Shown: positions 45,843 through 55,931 of the stretch, one piece after another
Layout: each line of letters begins with the position of its first letter
Numbering within the stretch: position 1 is the stretch's first letter
Assembly: GCF_001510645.1 (NCBI RefSeq)
Contig: NZ_LMVB01000001.1
Span: 887,854 to 951,853 of the forward strand
DNA length: 64,000 nucleotides
Origin: Paenibacillus sp. FJAT-29882
GTDB taxonomy: Bacteria > Bacillota > Bacilli > Bacillales > DSM-1321
Direction: 5' to 3'
Program-made: the position numbers and the translations under genes
Notes under the pieces: model-generated
What the model was told of the DNA's origin: nothing
Databases searched by the model: none
The model's input: the letters and a program-made list of their open reading frames with translations, nothing else

Positions 45843-46544
45843 ATGAAAGTAGCAATTATCGGAGCAATGGAAGAAGAAGTAACGATTCTAAGAGATAAAA
45901 TAGAGAACCTTGAACAAATGACGATTGCCGGTTGTGAATTTAATACGGGCACATTAAACGGCATTGAAGTCATTTTACTAAAATCAGGAATTGGCAAAGT
46001 AAATGCAGCCATGTCAACAACTATATTATTAGAAAAATTCAAGCCGGATGCGGTTATTAATACAGGTTCTGCAGGCGGATATGAACCATCATTAAATGTC
46101 GGGGACGTTGTGATTTCAACTGAAGTACGCCATCATGACGTGGATGTAACGATTTTTGGCTATGAATACGGTCAGGTTCCGCAATTGCCAGCAGCGTTCA
46201 TCCCTAATGAAAAGCTGTTTGCGATTGCCGAGATTGCTGCCAAAGAAATCACCGATATCCAAGTCAAAAGCGGATTAATCGTAACGGGTGACTCATTCAT
46301 GAACGATCCAGTTCGTGTTGACTTTGTTCGCACAAAGTTCACGGACCTCTATGCAGTAGAAATGGAAGCAGCAGCAATCGCTCAGGTCGCTCACCAATTT
46401 GGTACTCCATTTGTAATCATCCGTTCCCTTTCTGATATTGCTGGAAAAGAATCGAACCTTTCATTCGATCAATTCCTAGAAACGGCAGCATTAAACTCAA
46501 GCCAGTTGATTATGAAAATGATTGATCGTTTGAAAGTGAGTTAA
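45843..46544 (+). CDS. mtnN: 5'-methylthioadenosine/S-adenosylhomocysteine nucleosidase
   Basis: The 233-residue enzyme removes adenine from methylthioadenosine and S-adenosylhomocysteine. It has [51 protein letters not shown] with a catalytic-region Asp, and [28 protein letters not shown] near the end. AGAGGTACAG precedes the ATG. It yields S-ribosylhomocysteine, from which LuxS (not encoded here) makes homocysteine for MccA. Confidence 0.97.
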   Translation: MKVAIIGAMEEEVTILRDKIENLEQMTIAGCEFNTGTLNGIEVILLKSGIGKVNAAMSTTILLEKFKPDAVINTGSAGGYEPSLNVGDVVISTEVRHHDVDVTIFGYEYGQVPQLPAAFIPNEKLFAIAEIAAKEITDIQVKSGLIVTGDSFMNDPVRVDFVRTKFTDLYAVEMEAAAIAQVAHQFGTPFVIIRSLSDIAGKESNLSFDQFLETAALNSSQLIMKMIDRLKVS

Positions 46545-46576
46545 GTAAAAAAAACTAAGTTAGATTCGTGGAGATT

Positions 46577-46620
46577 CGTTGGACGAAAGAATGGTCATGA
46601 ACAACTCTTTCGTTCAACGC
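46577..46620. repeat. Hairpin between mtnN and mccA
   Basis: GTTGGACGAAAGA pairs with TCTTTCGTTCAAC around a 15-base loop. No T-run follows, so it may be an RNA-processing or partial-termination site inside the operon. Confidence 0.45.
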
Positions 46621-46680
46621 ACTCTTCACATTCTGAAATACTCCTAAAAACATAAGAAAAAATAGGAGGGGGAGAAAATA

Positions 46681-48742
<2,062 letters not shown>

Positions 48743-48977
48743 ACAGAACCTAGTACGTATTGCTAGGAGCATGCTACTATGTAAAATCAGGATTTACCTG
48801 TATCTTTGGGACCCAAATCAGGGCAAGAAAGATCTCGGGCAAGCAAAGATTTAAATGATTGTAAAATTCATTCACAATTTTGCCACCATTTAGATGAAAT
48901 TTGTTCATAATATACACCGTTCTGGTCAAGGAAAACGTGGTACCTTTTAAAGTAGGCAAGTAAAAGGAGTGTATGCC

Positions 48978-49061
48978 ATGTTTTCGATTGTAATGGTGCT
49001 CGTTGTCATCACTGTTATTGGCATTGTGATTGCAACAGAAGTAACAGTGGACTCAGATTAA
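48978..49061 (+). CDS. Very small membrane peptide (27 aa)
   Basis: ATG 48978 is preceded by AAAAGGAGTG. The 27 residues are almost one hydrophobic helix: MFSIVMVLVVITVIGIVIAT followed by EVTVDSD. It could be a small membrane regulatory or spore protein; no family is recognised. A family A repeat begins 8 bases after its stop, in the position this repeat takes after real genes. Confidence 0.5.
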   Translation: MFSIVMVLVVITVIGIVIATEVTVDSD

Positions 49062-49068
49062 AATTCTT

Positions 49069-49163
49069 GCAGGGTCTGGGCCTCACACTAATCCCCTTTT
49101 ATTGTGTTACTTACATATCACACAAACGATAGATAGTAGAGTAAGGTCTAACCCTTTCGTTAA
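49069..49163. repeat. Family A palindromic repeat, copy A6 (diverged)
   Basis: CAGGGTCTGGGCCTCACACTA...GAGTAAGGTCTAACCCTTTC keeps both arms with several substitutions; the spacer holds TTGTGTTAC...ATATCACACAA. Confidence 0.7.
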
Positions 49164-49165
49164 AG

Positions 49166-49195
49166 AAAAGGAGCAAATGCATTTGCTCCTTTTTC
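49166..49195. terminator. Perfect bidirectional terminator
   Basis: AAAAGGAGCAAAT/ATTTGCTCCTTTT is a perfect palindrome just beyond the end of the minus-strand YjcZ-like gene and after repeat A6. Confidence 0.9.
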
Positions 49196-49196
49196 A

Positions 49197-49373
49197 TTAA
49201 CAGACAAGAGGACCACAACTAACAAACCACCAGAATCCAAAGATTAAGAGAAGAATCAAAAGTACGATGAAAAACGCATACGCTGGGCCATAACTTCCGC
49301 GCACCATACCAGGTCCAAATGCTGGATAAGATTGGTATGGTCCATAACCGCCACCTGGATATCCATAACCCAT
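49197..49373 (-). CDS. YjcZ-type small sporulation membrane protein (58 aa)
   Basis: On the minus strand, ATG 49373 has a near-perfect GGAGGTGATTTC site. The 58-residue product starts MGYGYPGGGYGPYQSYPAFG, a Gly/Tyr/Pro-rich segment. It then has the helix FFIVLLILLLIFGFWWFV and a short tail with two cysteines. This is the layout of YjcZ-family sporulation proteins of Bacillus. Its place beside sigK fits. A terminator follows immediately. Confidence 0.75.
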   Translation of the reverse strand: MGYGYPGGGYGPYQSYPAFGPGMVRGSYGPAYAFFIVLLILLLIFGFWWFVSCGPLVC

Positions 49374-49592
49374 GAAATCACCTCCAATTAGGATAGAAAT
49401 TCCCCCTATACTGTATGCTTCGTGAAGACGAGGTGTATGGGATATTGCCCATTATCACTGAATTTAGAAATCTGTGAGACGCATCACAAAATGCGTAATG
49501 AAAGTGAAATTAAGTTGTACAGACACAAAGACGTCCCTTCTAGCATAAGCATTAGATATAGGCGAATGACGAGAAACTCTGGGGGTGTGAGA

Positions 49593-50309
49593 ATGCCGGA
49601 TATTTTAACTGCATTAGGTTATATGGTTAAAGAGTTTTATTTGCTCGTATCATACGTAAAGAACAATGCTTTTCCTCAGCCGTTATCAGCGGGGGATGAG
49701 CGCAAATACTTACAGCTAATGGCCGAGGGAGATGCTGAGGCACGCAATATGTTGATTGAGCATAACTTACGGCTCGTCGCCCATATTGTCAAGAAATTTG
49801 AAAATACGGGCGAAGATACGGAAGATCTTATTTCCATCGGCACGATTGGATTAATCAAAGCAATCGAGAGTTATTCGGATGGAAAAGGAACGAAGCTTGC
49901 GACCTATGCGGCACGTTGTATTGAGAATGAAATACTCATGCATTTACGAGCTACTAAGAAAACAAAAAAAGATGTATCGCTTCATGATCCAATCGGCCAA
50001 GATAAAGAAGGAAATGAAATTAGTTTAATTGATGTACTGAAATCTGAGTCTGAAGATGTCATTGACACGATTCAGTTGAATATGGAAATTGAAAAGGTAA
50101 AAAAATATATTGATATTTTAGATGAACGTGAAAAAGAAGTGATTGTCGGTCGATTTGGGTTGGACTTAAAAAAGGAAAAAACACAGCGGGAAATTGCCAA
50201 AGAACTGAATATTTCAAGAAGCTATGTGTCACGAATCGAAAAGCGTGCATTAATGAAAATGTTTCATGAGTTTTACCGAGCTGAAAAAGAGAAACGACGC
50301 GGTGGATAA
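49593..50309 (+). CDS. sigK: RNA polymerase sporulation sigma factor K (pro-sigma-K)
   Basis: The true start is ATG 49593 (GGGGGTG upstream), giving 238 residues. The first 20 residues, [20 protein letters not shown], form the hydrophobic pro-sequence; the next residues [12 protein letters not shown] are the mature N-terminus, with Ser20-Tyr21 placed exactly as the SpoIVFB cleavage site of B. subtilis pro-sigma-K. Region 2 ([32 protein letters not shown]) and region 4 ([24 protein letters not shown]) are intact. It is a late mother-cell sigma factor. The gene is whole, with no skin element. Confidence 0.95.
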   Translation: MPDILTALGYMVKEFYLLVSYVKNNAFPQPLSAGDERKYLQLMAEGDAEARNMLIEHNLRLVAHIVKKFENTGEDTEDLISIGTIGLIKAIESYSDGKGTKLATYAARCIENEILMHLRATKKTKKDVSLHDPIGQDKEGNEISLIDVLKSESEDVIDTIQLNMEIEKVKKYIDILDEREKEVIVGRFGLDLKKEKTQREIAKELNISRSYVSRIEKRALMKMFHEFYRAEKEKRRGG

Positions 50310-50384
50310 GTGAAAATAAGCTGTAGCTACCTAATCAGATCCTTGTTGGTATTTAGAACATTTGATGGATTGCATAAAAAATAA

Positions 50385-50416
50385 ACAGAGCGTAAAGCAA
50401 ATGCTTCACGCTCTGT
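50385..50416. terminator. Hairpin between sigK and a small minus-strand gene
   Basis: ACAGAGCGT...ACGCTCTGT with inner AAGCA/TGCTT. It lies between convergent genes; AAAAAATAA before it gives a T-run for minus-strand transcripts. Confidence 0.7.
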
Positions 50417-50423
50417 AGCTCGT

Positions 50424-50537
50424 TCATTTTGTTTTAAACATTTCAACGATGGCATGGTAGATTTCAGTACCTTGATAAAGGAATAATCTAGATGCTGTCA
50501 ATGAAAATAAAGCGATCATAATGAAACGAAATACCAT
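50424..50537 (-). CDS. Small membrane protein (37 aa)
   Basis: ATG 50537 (minus), with GGGGAGTGGACGAA upstream, encodes MVFRFIMIALFSLTASRLFL followed by YQGTEIYHAIVEMFKTK: one membrane helix and a short polar tail. It lies 25 bases after the stop of another minus-strand membrane protein gene, so the two are probably an operon. No family is recognised. Confidence 0.5.
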   Translation of the reverse strand: MVFRFIMIALFSLTASRLFLYQGTEIYHAIVEMFKTK

Positions 50538-50562
50538 TTCGTCCACTCCCCTATTTTTTATT

Positions 50563-50904
50563 TTATCTAATAAAAAATATAGGAGTTAAGATAAGGTAAT
50601 TCGATCTGTAAAAGACGGGACCTTGTAGGACATAACGTCTGATGAGCTTAATAAAGGATAAGCTATAGAGAAATAGCGTGAGTACGACTAGAACAACTAC
50701 AGCAAAACCGATTAAGCTGAAATCAGGTATAACCTGCATGGCTTCAATCTGAAGTTCAACAGCTACTGTGGGATCTTCTTCAACCATTTTGAAATGCTTA
50801 TGTAGGCTCGGTCCTGTGAGTCCACCATGGATTTTGCTAACCGCAGAATGTTGAATGCTTCCGAGTAAAAATAAGGCGAGTATGAGAACGGATAATCTTT
50901 TCAC
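50563..50904 (-). CDS. Small exported/membrane protein of unknown function (113 aa)
   Basis: I prefer GTG 50904, since the product then starts with a signal-like helix MKRLSVLILALFLLGSIQHS; a longer in-frame start exists at 50958. After an outer segment of about 50 residues (KIHGGLTGPSLHKHFKMVEE) comes a second helix, FSLIGFAVVVLVVLTLFLYSL, and a basic end. The family is not recognised. It may be a sporulation gene, given the position between sigK and pepF, but that is only context. Confidence 0.55.
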   Translation of the reverse strand: MKRLSVLILALFLLGSIQHSAVSKIHGGLTGPSLHKHFKMVEEDPTVAVELQIEAMQVIPDFSLIGFAVVVLVVLTLFLYSLSFIKLIRRYVLQGPVFYRSNYLILTPIFFIR

Positions 50905-51061
50905 TGTAACTCGCCCCCTTTTCTTTTGAATTATTTCTATCTTACCATGATTTTTCATGAATGTCAGAAAGAAAAATAGACATTTTCCTTAAGCAGGTTC
51001 AAGTGAATATTGGCGTTTTTTACTAAAGTATGTCATGTAGTAGCGGAATACCACCTTTAAG

Positions 51062-51091
51062 TTAGAATAATTCTGAAAAGTTCTTTATAAT
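51062..51091 (+). promoter_or_regulatory. Sigma-A type promoter of the oligopeptidase gene
   Basis: TTAGAA and TATAAT are separated by 18 bases, 31 bases before the start codon. Confidence 0.55.
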
Positions 51092-51121
51092 AGAAGTATC
51101 AAAAAGAAGGAGGCAGGATCT

Positions 51122-52930
51122 ATGGCATATCCGTTAACTTGGGATTTAGATGTGTTTTTTAAAGGTGGAAGCGCTTCACAGGAATTCACCGCTTTTTTAG
51201 ATCAATTACGAGTGGATGTAGGCGAATTTGATAGGTTAGTAAGTGGCTGGAAGGTGAAATCTGTAGAGCAGGATCAGCATTTGCTTGAAAGTGCTATGGA
51301 GTTATTTGGACAATCGGGTAAAAAAATGCGCCAAGCAGGAGCGTTTGTAAGCTGCCTAGAGGCACAAGATGTTAAGGATCAGAGAGCGAATGAATTACGC
51401 GGTCAAATAACGAAGCAAAGCGCCATCTTCCAAAATGCATTAACGAAGTTTGATCAGAAACTTGTCACTCTGGATGAGGAGTTTTTCCAAAACCTACTAA
51501 AAAAAGAACCGTTAAAAGAATTAAAATACATATTGAATGAACGTCGTGAGCGTGCGATGGAGAAGCTTTCTGTAGAAGAGGAATCATTAATTCATGCATT
51601 GGCAGTGGATGGATATCATGGCTGGAGCCAACTGTATGATACGGTTGTCAGTACGATTCACATCCCATTTGAGGAAAATGGGGAAGTGAAACAATTATCT
51701 GTAGGGCAAGCGGCTAATAAATTTTCAGATCCTGATCAAGATGTACGCAAGCGGATTTTTACTGCTTGGGAACATGCTTGGAAAGAGCATAGCGATGTAT
51801 TGGCTAAAGCGTTAAATCATCTAGCTGGGTTTCGCTTAAGTGTGTATGAAAAACGCGGCTGGAAGGACGTACATAAAGAACCACTTGAAATCAATCGGAT
51901 GTCCAAACAAACATTGGACAGCATGTGGTCTGTGATAGCAGAACATAAAGAGCCACTTGTCCGATTTCTGAAACGAAAAGCGGAACTGCTTGGATTAGAA
52001 AAATTAAGCTGGGCTGACTTGGATGCACCGATTACAACGTCTGCAAAAACGAGTGTCATGAGTTATCAGGAAGGTGCTGAATTTATCCTAAAGCATTTTG
52101 GAAAGTTTGGCAGTGAGTTAGAGAGCTTTACGAAAAAAGCGTTTGAAGAAGGGTGGATCGAAGCACAAGATCGTCCGAATAAACGCCCAGGTGGATTTTG
52201 TACAGGGTTTCCTGTGTCTGGTCAATCCCGGATTTTCATGACGTATTCCGGAACGCCGTCTAATGTATCAACTTTAGCGCATGAATTGGGACATGCCTTT
52301 CATTCATATGCGCTTAAAGATACACATACATTAAACCGTGCGTATGCGATGAATGTTGCGGAAACGGCTTCTACGTTTGCTGAACTGATTGTCGCAGATG
52401 CCTCTGTAAAAGAAGCGAAGTCAGAGAGCGATCGTATTTCGCTTTTGGAAGACAAAATTCAACGTACTGTTGCTTTATTAATGAATATTCATGCGCGTTT
52501 TCTATTTGAAACACGTTTTTACGAGGAACGAAAACAAGGAATAGTAAGTAGTGCTAAATTGAATGAATTGATGATTGATGCCCAAAAAGAAGCGTATGGA
52601 GAGGCATTAGATGAATATCACCCTACATTCTGGGCATCCAAGCTTCATTTCTATATTACTGGTGTACCGTTTTATAATTTCCCCTATACATTCGGATATT
52701 TATTCTCGCTCGGTATATATGCGAAAGCGCAAAAAGAAGGTAAAGAATTTGAAGAGAAGTATATCGCCCTTCTAAAAGATACGGGTTCAATGCGGGTTGA
52801 AGATTTGGCAAGCAAACATTTAGGGGTAAACTTGTTAGGACGTGAATTCTGGGAAGAAGCGGTTGGCACTTGTCTTAAAGATATTGAGGAATTTTTTGAG
52901 TTGACGGATCCACTGGTGAAGCAAGCATAA
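51122..52930 (+). CDS. M3 family oligoendopeptidase (PepF-like)
   Basis: The 602-residue cytoplasmic metallopeptidase has the zinc motif HELGH in TLAHELGHAFHSYALKD (around residue 390), with the downstream Glu ligand in AETASTFAELI. The preceding RPGGFCTGFP and GQSRIFMTYSGTPSNV and the late YPHTFGY-like YNFPYTFGYLFSLGIYA are typical of the M3B (PepF) family, which cuts peptides of roughly 7-17 residues. It is a lone gene with its own promoter and a family A repeat 16 bases after the stop. B. subtilis has more than one such enzyme (PepF, YusX); which one this matches I cannot say. Confidence 0.9.
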   Translation: MAYPLTWDLDVFFKGGSASQEFTAFLDQLRVDVGEFDRLVSGWKVKSVEQDQHLLESAMELFGQSGKKMRQAGAFVSCLEAQDVKDQRANELRGQITKQSAIFQNALTKFDQKLVTLDEEFFQNLLKKEPLKELKYILNERRERAMEKLSVEEESLIHALAVDGYHGWSQLYDTVVSTIHIPFEENGEVKQLSVGQAANKFSDPDQDVRKRIFTAWEHAWKEHSDVLAKALNHLAGFRLSVYEKRGWKDVHKEPLEINRMSKQTLDSMWSVIAEHKEPLVRFLKRKAELLGLEKLSWADLDAPITTSAKTSVMSYQEGAEFILKHFGKFGSELESFTKKAFEEGWIEAQDRPNKRPGGFCTGFPVSGQSRIFMTYSGTPSNVSTLAHELGHAFHSYALKDTHTLNRAYAMNVAETASTFAELIVADASVKEAKSESDRISLLEDKIQRTVALLMNIHARFLFETRFYEERKQGIVSSAKLNELMIDAQKEAYGEALDEYHPTFWASKLHFYITGVPFYNFPYTFGYLFSLGIYAKAQKEGKEFEEKYIALLKDTGSMRVEDLASKHLGVNLLGREFWEEAVGTCLKDIEEFFELTDPLVKQA

Positions 52931-52946
52931 TCAAAGAATTTTAAGC

Positions 52947-53031
52947 AAAAAGGGTCTGACTTCGCACTTTATATACTATTTAGTGATACATCGCTAAACG
53001 GTATATCGAAATTCGGGAGCAGGCCCTTTTA
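52947..53031. repeat. Family A palindromic repeat, copy A7
   Basis: AAAAAGGGTCTGACTTCGCACT...GAGCAGGCCCTTTT; the spacer holds TATACTATTTAGTGA...CGCTAAACGGTATA, which pairs as a second helix. Confidence 0.85.
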
Positions 53032-53074
53032 TTCAAAGAAGAATATTTTTATGGGGGTTAGTGTGTAACCTCAC

Positions 53075-53195
53075 ACTTGCCACGTTCGGACGATCACAAT
53101 GCGCTGACTTCTGGTCATGACGTACGCGATTTTAACAGAACGTCAAAAATGCGCGATGACACAATTCGCAAGCTTTTTTACCGGACTTTTTGAAC
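53075..53195 (-). repeat. Family C repeat, reversed and truncated (C3)
   Basis: Reads on the minus strand as GTTCAAAAAGTCCGGTAAAAAAGC, TTGCGAATTGTG and further blocks shared with C1/C2, up to AGAAGTCAGCGCAT. The other terminal repeat is lost. It lies right behind the 3' end of pssA (minus strand). Confidence 0.65.
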
Positions 53196-53211
53196 TACCT
53201 CTGATATTATT

Positions 53212-53760
53212 CTAGACTTTTTTAAGTTTAAATGGACTGATCATGAGTAAAGATAATATAATCATGAAGAATAAGAAAAATACGGGCGGAGCGTACTGAA
53301 TTACAAGGAAGCTTAATGTCAATAGGCAGCCAGCTACCGTAATGGGCAATCCGGTAAAATAGCCATTGTTTTCACTGATGTTAAAACGGGCAAGCCTAAA
53401 AGCTCCACAGCCAATATAAAAAACAGTGAAGAAACTGCCTGGTGCTCCAAAATCAAAGATGATTCCTTGATAGAGAAGTAAGGCTGGAGCGACTCCAAAT
53501 GAGATAATATCACACATAGAGTCGAGTTGCTTACCTAACGCAGATTCAATATTAAATTTTCGTGCAATCATTCCATCGAAGCGGTCGCAAAGTGCGGCTA
53601 GAAAGATTAATAGAAGACTAAGATTCAATTGATTCGTTAAAACAGCTATAATTGCAAATCCGCCAAGTGATAAATTTAGAAGGGTAATAATATTTGCCGT
53701 TTGTGCTTTCAATTTTTTTAACGTAAGATCCAAAGCATGCAGGAAAAACAAATCATCCAC
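53212..53760 (-). CDS. pssA: CDP-diacylglycerol-serine O-phosphatidyltransferase
   Basis: The 182-residue membrane enzyme makes phosphatidylserine from CDP-diacylglycerol and serine. The CDP-alcohol phosphotransferase motif is complete: DGMIAR, then eight residues, G, three residues, D, three residues, D, in CDRFDGMIARKF to LGKQLDSMCD. About six helices follow the family plan. GGAAGGGAG precedes the ATG. psd, which uses its product, starts 97 bases away in the opposite direction, so the two promoters are probably in this gap. Confidence 0.93.
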   Translation of the reverse strand: MDDLFFLHALDLTLKKLKAQTANIITLLNLSLGGFAIIAVLTNQLNLSLLLIFLAALCDRFDGMIARKFNIESALGKQLDSMCDIISFGVAPALLLYQGIIFDFGAPGSFFTVFYIGCGAFRLARFNISENNGYFTGLPITVAGCLLTLSFLVIQYAPPVFFLFFMIILSLLMISPFKLKKV

Positions 53761-53856
53761 TCCCTTCCTGTATTGTTAAAAGTATTGATTATATAATCAT
53801 ATTATTTCTGATACAATTTATGCAAGAATCATTTCTATTATTTAACAAATGGTGGT

Positions 53857-54648
53857 GTGTGGTGTTTGTACCAATCTTTATATCGTCTATTTATTGAGTT
53901 AACAAATGGAAGAGTTACTTCAGGCACTTTGCGGAAGTTTAGTCAGTCTACAAAGAGCCGCGCAGTGATCCCTTCCTTTGTGAAAATCTTTCAAATTAAT
54001 CACGAGGAAAGCGAGCAGAACGTTACAACTTATTCTACTCTACATGATTTATTTACGCGCAGGCTGAAAGAAGGCGTAAGAGTGATTGATTCAGAGCCTA
54101 ATTCTGTCGTTAGTCCTGTAGATGGTGTTTTTGAGGATTATGGTTTAATTACTATGAATAAAGAGATTGTGGTCAAAGGAAAAACGTATTCAATCGAGGA
54201 AATGCTGGATGATACAGCTGTTTTCGAGAAGTATGTTGGTGGTAGCTTTGCGGTGCTCTATTTAAGTCCGAGCCATTATCATCGGATTCATGCACCAATT
54301 TCAGGGAACGTTACGAAACGGTGGATAAAAGGGGAGAAATCCTATCCAGTGAATCGACTGGGCATGAAATATGGTCGTTCTCCTTTATCTAAGAATTATC
54401 GAAATATCACGGAGGTTCAGCATCATTTGGCACATGTTGCTATTGTAAAGGTTGGTGCGATGTTTGTGAACTCCATCGTTATATCAGATGAAGCTAATCA
54501 ATTAAAAAAAGGTCAGGAGTTTGCTTATTTCAGCTTTGGTTCAACGGTTGTGTTGCTTTTTGAAAAAGGCAGTTTTGAGAAACGAGAAGATTTGATTGTT
54601 CCAAAAGAAGTGAAAGTAGGAGAACGAATTGGGAAGGTAAAGGGGTGA
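53857..54648 (+). CDS. psd: Phosphatidylserine decarboxylase proenzyme
   Basis: The 263-residue proenzyme converts phosphatidylserine to phosphatidylethanolamine. It has VVSPVDGVFEDYG, the conserved SPSHYHRIHAPISG and the autocleavage site FGST in YFSFGSTVVLLFEKG (around residue 225). Cleavage before Ser leaves the pyruvoyl cofactor on the small alpha chain; Firmicute enzymes often have FGST rather than LGST. The start is GTG 53857 or TTG 53866 (better spaced from GGTGGTG). Confidence 0.93.
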   Translation: MWCLYQSLYRLFIELTNGRVTSGTLRKFSQSTKSRAVIPSFVKIFQINHEESEQNVTTYSTLHDLFTRRLKEGVRVIDSEPNSVVSPVDGVFEDYGLITMNKEIVVKGKTYSIEEMLDDTAVFEKYVGGSFAVLYLSPSHYHRIHAPISGNVTKRWIKGEKSYPVNRLGMKYGRSPLSKNYRNITEVQHHLAHVAIVKVGAMFVNSIVISDEANQLKKGQEFAYFSFGSTVVLLFEKGSFEKREDLIVPKEVKVGERIGKVKG

Positions 54649-54667
54649 GCAGAGGGAGTCTATATCG

Positions 54668-54764
54668 AAAAGGCAAGACCCCCACAACTAATATATCTCG
54701 TTCATATGAAGTGTAAATCATACAAGTAACGGTGTATAAAGTGTGAGGTCGGCTCCTTTTTTGA
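54668..54764. repeat. Family A palindromic repeat, copy A8
   Basis: AAAAGGCAAGACCCCCACA...TGTGAGGTCGGCTCCTTTTTT with a long spacer. It lies 19 bases after the psd stop and between the convergent psd and sda genes. Confidence 0.75.
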
Positions 54765-54782
54765 GACATCCTCTAAAATCCA

Positions 54783-54932
54783 TTATGCTAAAGAACCTCT
54801 AATTTTATGAGTTAAAGATCTTCGTTGAATTTCTGTTTCGATTAAAATGATGAAGTCTGAACTTAACTTCAGTTTTATGGCTTTGAAATAAGCTTCGATT
54901 AATAAATCATCTGATAGTTTATTCATTGGCAT
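54783..54932 (-). CDS. sda: Sporulation checkpoint inhibitor Sda
   Basis: The minus-strand frame encodes [20 protein letters not shown], then a second helix [21 protein letters not shown] and a short tail (49 residues; 47 from ATG 54926). It closely matches B. subtilis Sda ([21 protein letters not shown]...IENEIKRRSLGH). Sda is a helical hairpin that binds the sporulation kinases and blocks phosphate transfer to Spo0F when replication is blocked. GGAGG lies an unusual 16 bases before ATG 54932, but TGCC/GGCA between them can fold and shorten the distance. A DnaA-box cluster lies upstream. Confidence 0.9.
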   Translation of the reverse strand: MPMNKLSDDLLIEAYFKAIKLKLSSDFIILIETEIQRRSLTHKIRGSLA

Positions 54933-55044
54933 GCCCTAAGGCAGGTCACCTCCAATTTTTTTCCTAGGAATAAAAATTATTTCACATGCATATAGTGGTA
55001 AGTGATCTATGGTATAGTCATACCTTACCAGAAAAAGTAATCGA

Positions 55045-55056
55045 GAACAATCGTTC
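55045..55056. promoter_or_regulatory. LexA-like GAAC-N4-GTTC palindrome
   Basis: GAACAATCGTTC fits the core of the Bacillus SOS box (GAAC-N4-GTTC). It lies 112 bases upstream of sda, next to the DnaA boxes. The outer bases are not optimal, so the call is weak. Confidence 0.35.
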
Positions 55057-55059
55057 TAG

Positions 55060-55157
55060 TTATCCACAATGGACGTGGATAAGTTGTGGGTATTTTGTTT
55101 ATAAATGATTGTTTGGTCTGCTAATCTAAGGGGATAATGTGTATAACTTTATCCACA
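55060..55157. promoter_or_regulatory. Cluster of four DnaA boxes upstream of sda
   Basis: TTATCCACA at 55060-55068 and 55149-55157 (plus strand), TGTGTATAA at 55138-55146 (box TTATACACA on minus) and CGTGGATAA at 55074-55082 (one mismatch, minus). In B. subtilis a DnaA-box cluster in front of sda lets DnaA-ATP activate it, tying sporulation to replication. The same arrangement is kept here between sda and yqeG. Confidence 0.8.
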
Positions 55158-55409
55158 ATGAAAATAATTAAAGAATTTGTCGAAATGTTTTTGGGAATAT
55201 ACGTAATTTATGAATAGGATGGATGGATCGTAAATGGTCATGCAATAGCGAAATTCATTAGGTTTGCTGCTTTCCAGCGCTGCTTTTTTATATTATGATG
55301 GAACTTTACGGCAAGACTAAAGAAGAGAGCGTGTTTTCTTTTAGAAATTTGTTGTAACAAACAAGAAAAGGGTTGAACAGTAATTCAAGAGAGGTTATTG
55401 AGGTGAATC

Positions 55410-55931
55410 ATGCTTAAATTATTTTTACCAAATGAACATGTGAAAAGCATTTTTGAGATAAAGCCTGAAGACTTGAAAAAAAAAGGCGTAAAGGGAATTA
55501 TTACAGATTTAGATAATACCCTTGTAGAATGGGACAGGCCTTTAGCAACGCCTAAATTAATGGAGTGGTTCGAATCCATGCGCAATCACGGGATTTTAAT
55601 CACTATTGTTTCGAATAATAATGAAACGAGAGTAAAGTCCTTTTCTGATCCGCTTCAGATCCCGTTTATTTCACTTGCACGTAAGCCGATGAGCAGATCT
55701 TTTCGCAGAGCGGCTGAACAAATGGGCATTAAGCGAGAAGAGGCCGTGGTGATTGGCGATCAGTTGATGACAGATGTGTTGGGTGGAAATCGAGGCGGCT
55801 TTCATACGATCCTTGTCGTGCCGGTTGTACAGACAGATGGATTCTGGACGAAGTTTAATCGGAAAATAGAAAGACGGATTTTGGCATTTTTCAGAAGAAA
55901 AGGAATGATAGAATGGGACAATCAGAAGTAA
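55410..55931 (+). CDS. yqeG: YqeG family HAD phosphatase
   Basis: The 173-residue protein has HAD motif I in IITDLDNTLVEWD, motif II near VSNNNE, the Lys/Arg loop ARKPMSRSFRRAA and motif III in VVIGDQLMTDVLGG. This is the YqeG group of HAD-IIIA phosphatases related to phosphatidylglycerophosphate phosphatases; the substrate has not been settled here. GAGGTGAATC precedes the ATG. It overlaps yqeH by 19 bases and heads the yqeG-yqeM gene group. Confidence 0.94.
   Translation: MLKLFLPNEHVKSIFEIKPEDLKKKGVKGIITDLDNTLVEWDRPLATPKLMEWFESMRNHGILITIVSNNNETRVKSFSDPLQIPFISLARKPMSRSFRRAAEQMGIKREEAVVIGDQLMTDVLGGNRGGFHTILVVPVVQTDGFWTKFNRKIERRILAFFRRKGMIEWDNQK

Noticed and set aside
48777-48959. 60-codon minus-strand frame downstream of mccB
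   Set aside because: No ribosome-binding site, mixed composition, no domain; it probably exists by chance in the gap.
49422-49592. 57-residue N-terminal extension of sigK
   Set aside because: The extension has no family similarity, while ATG 49593 matches the known pro-sigma-K start and cleavage geometry and has a ribosome-binding site.
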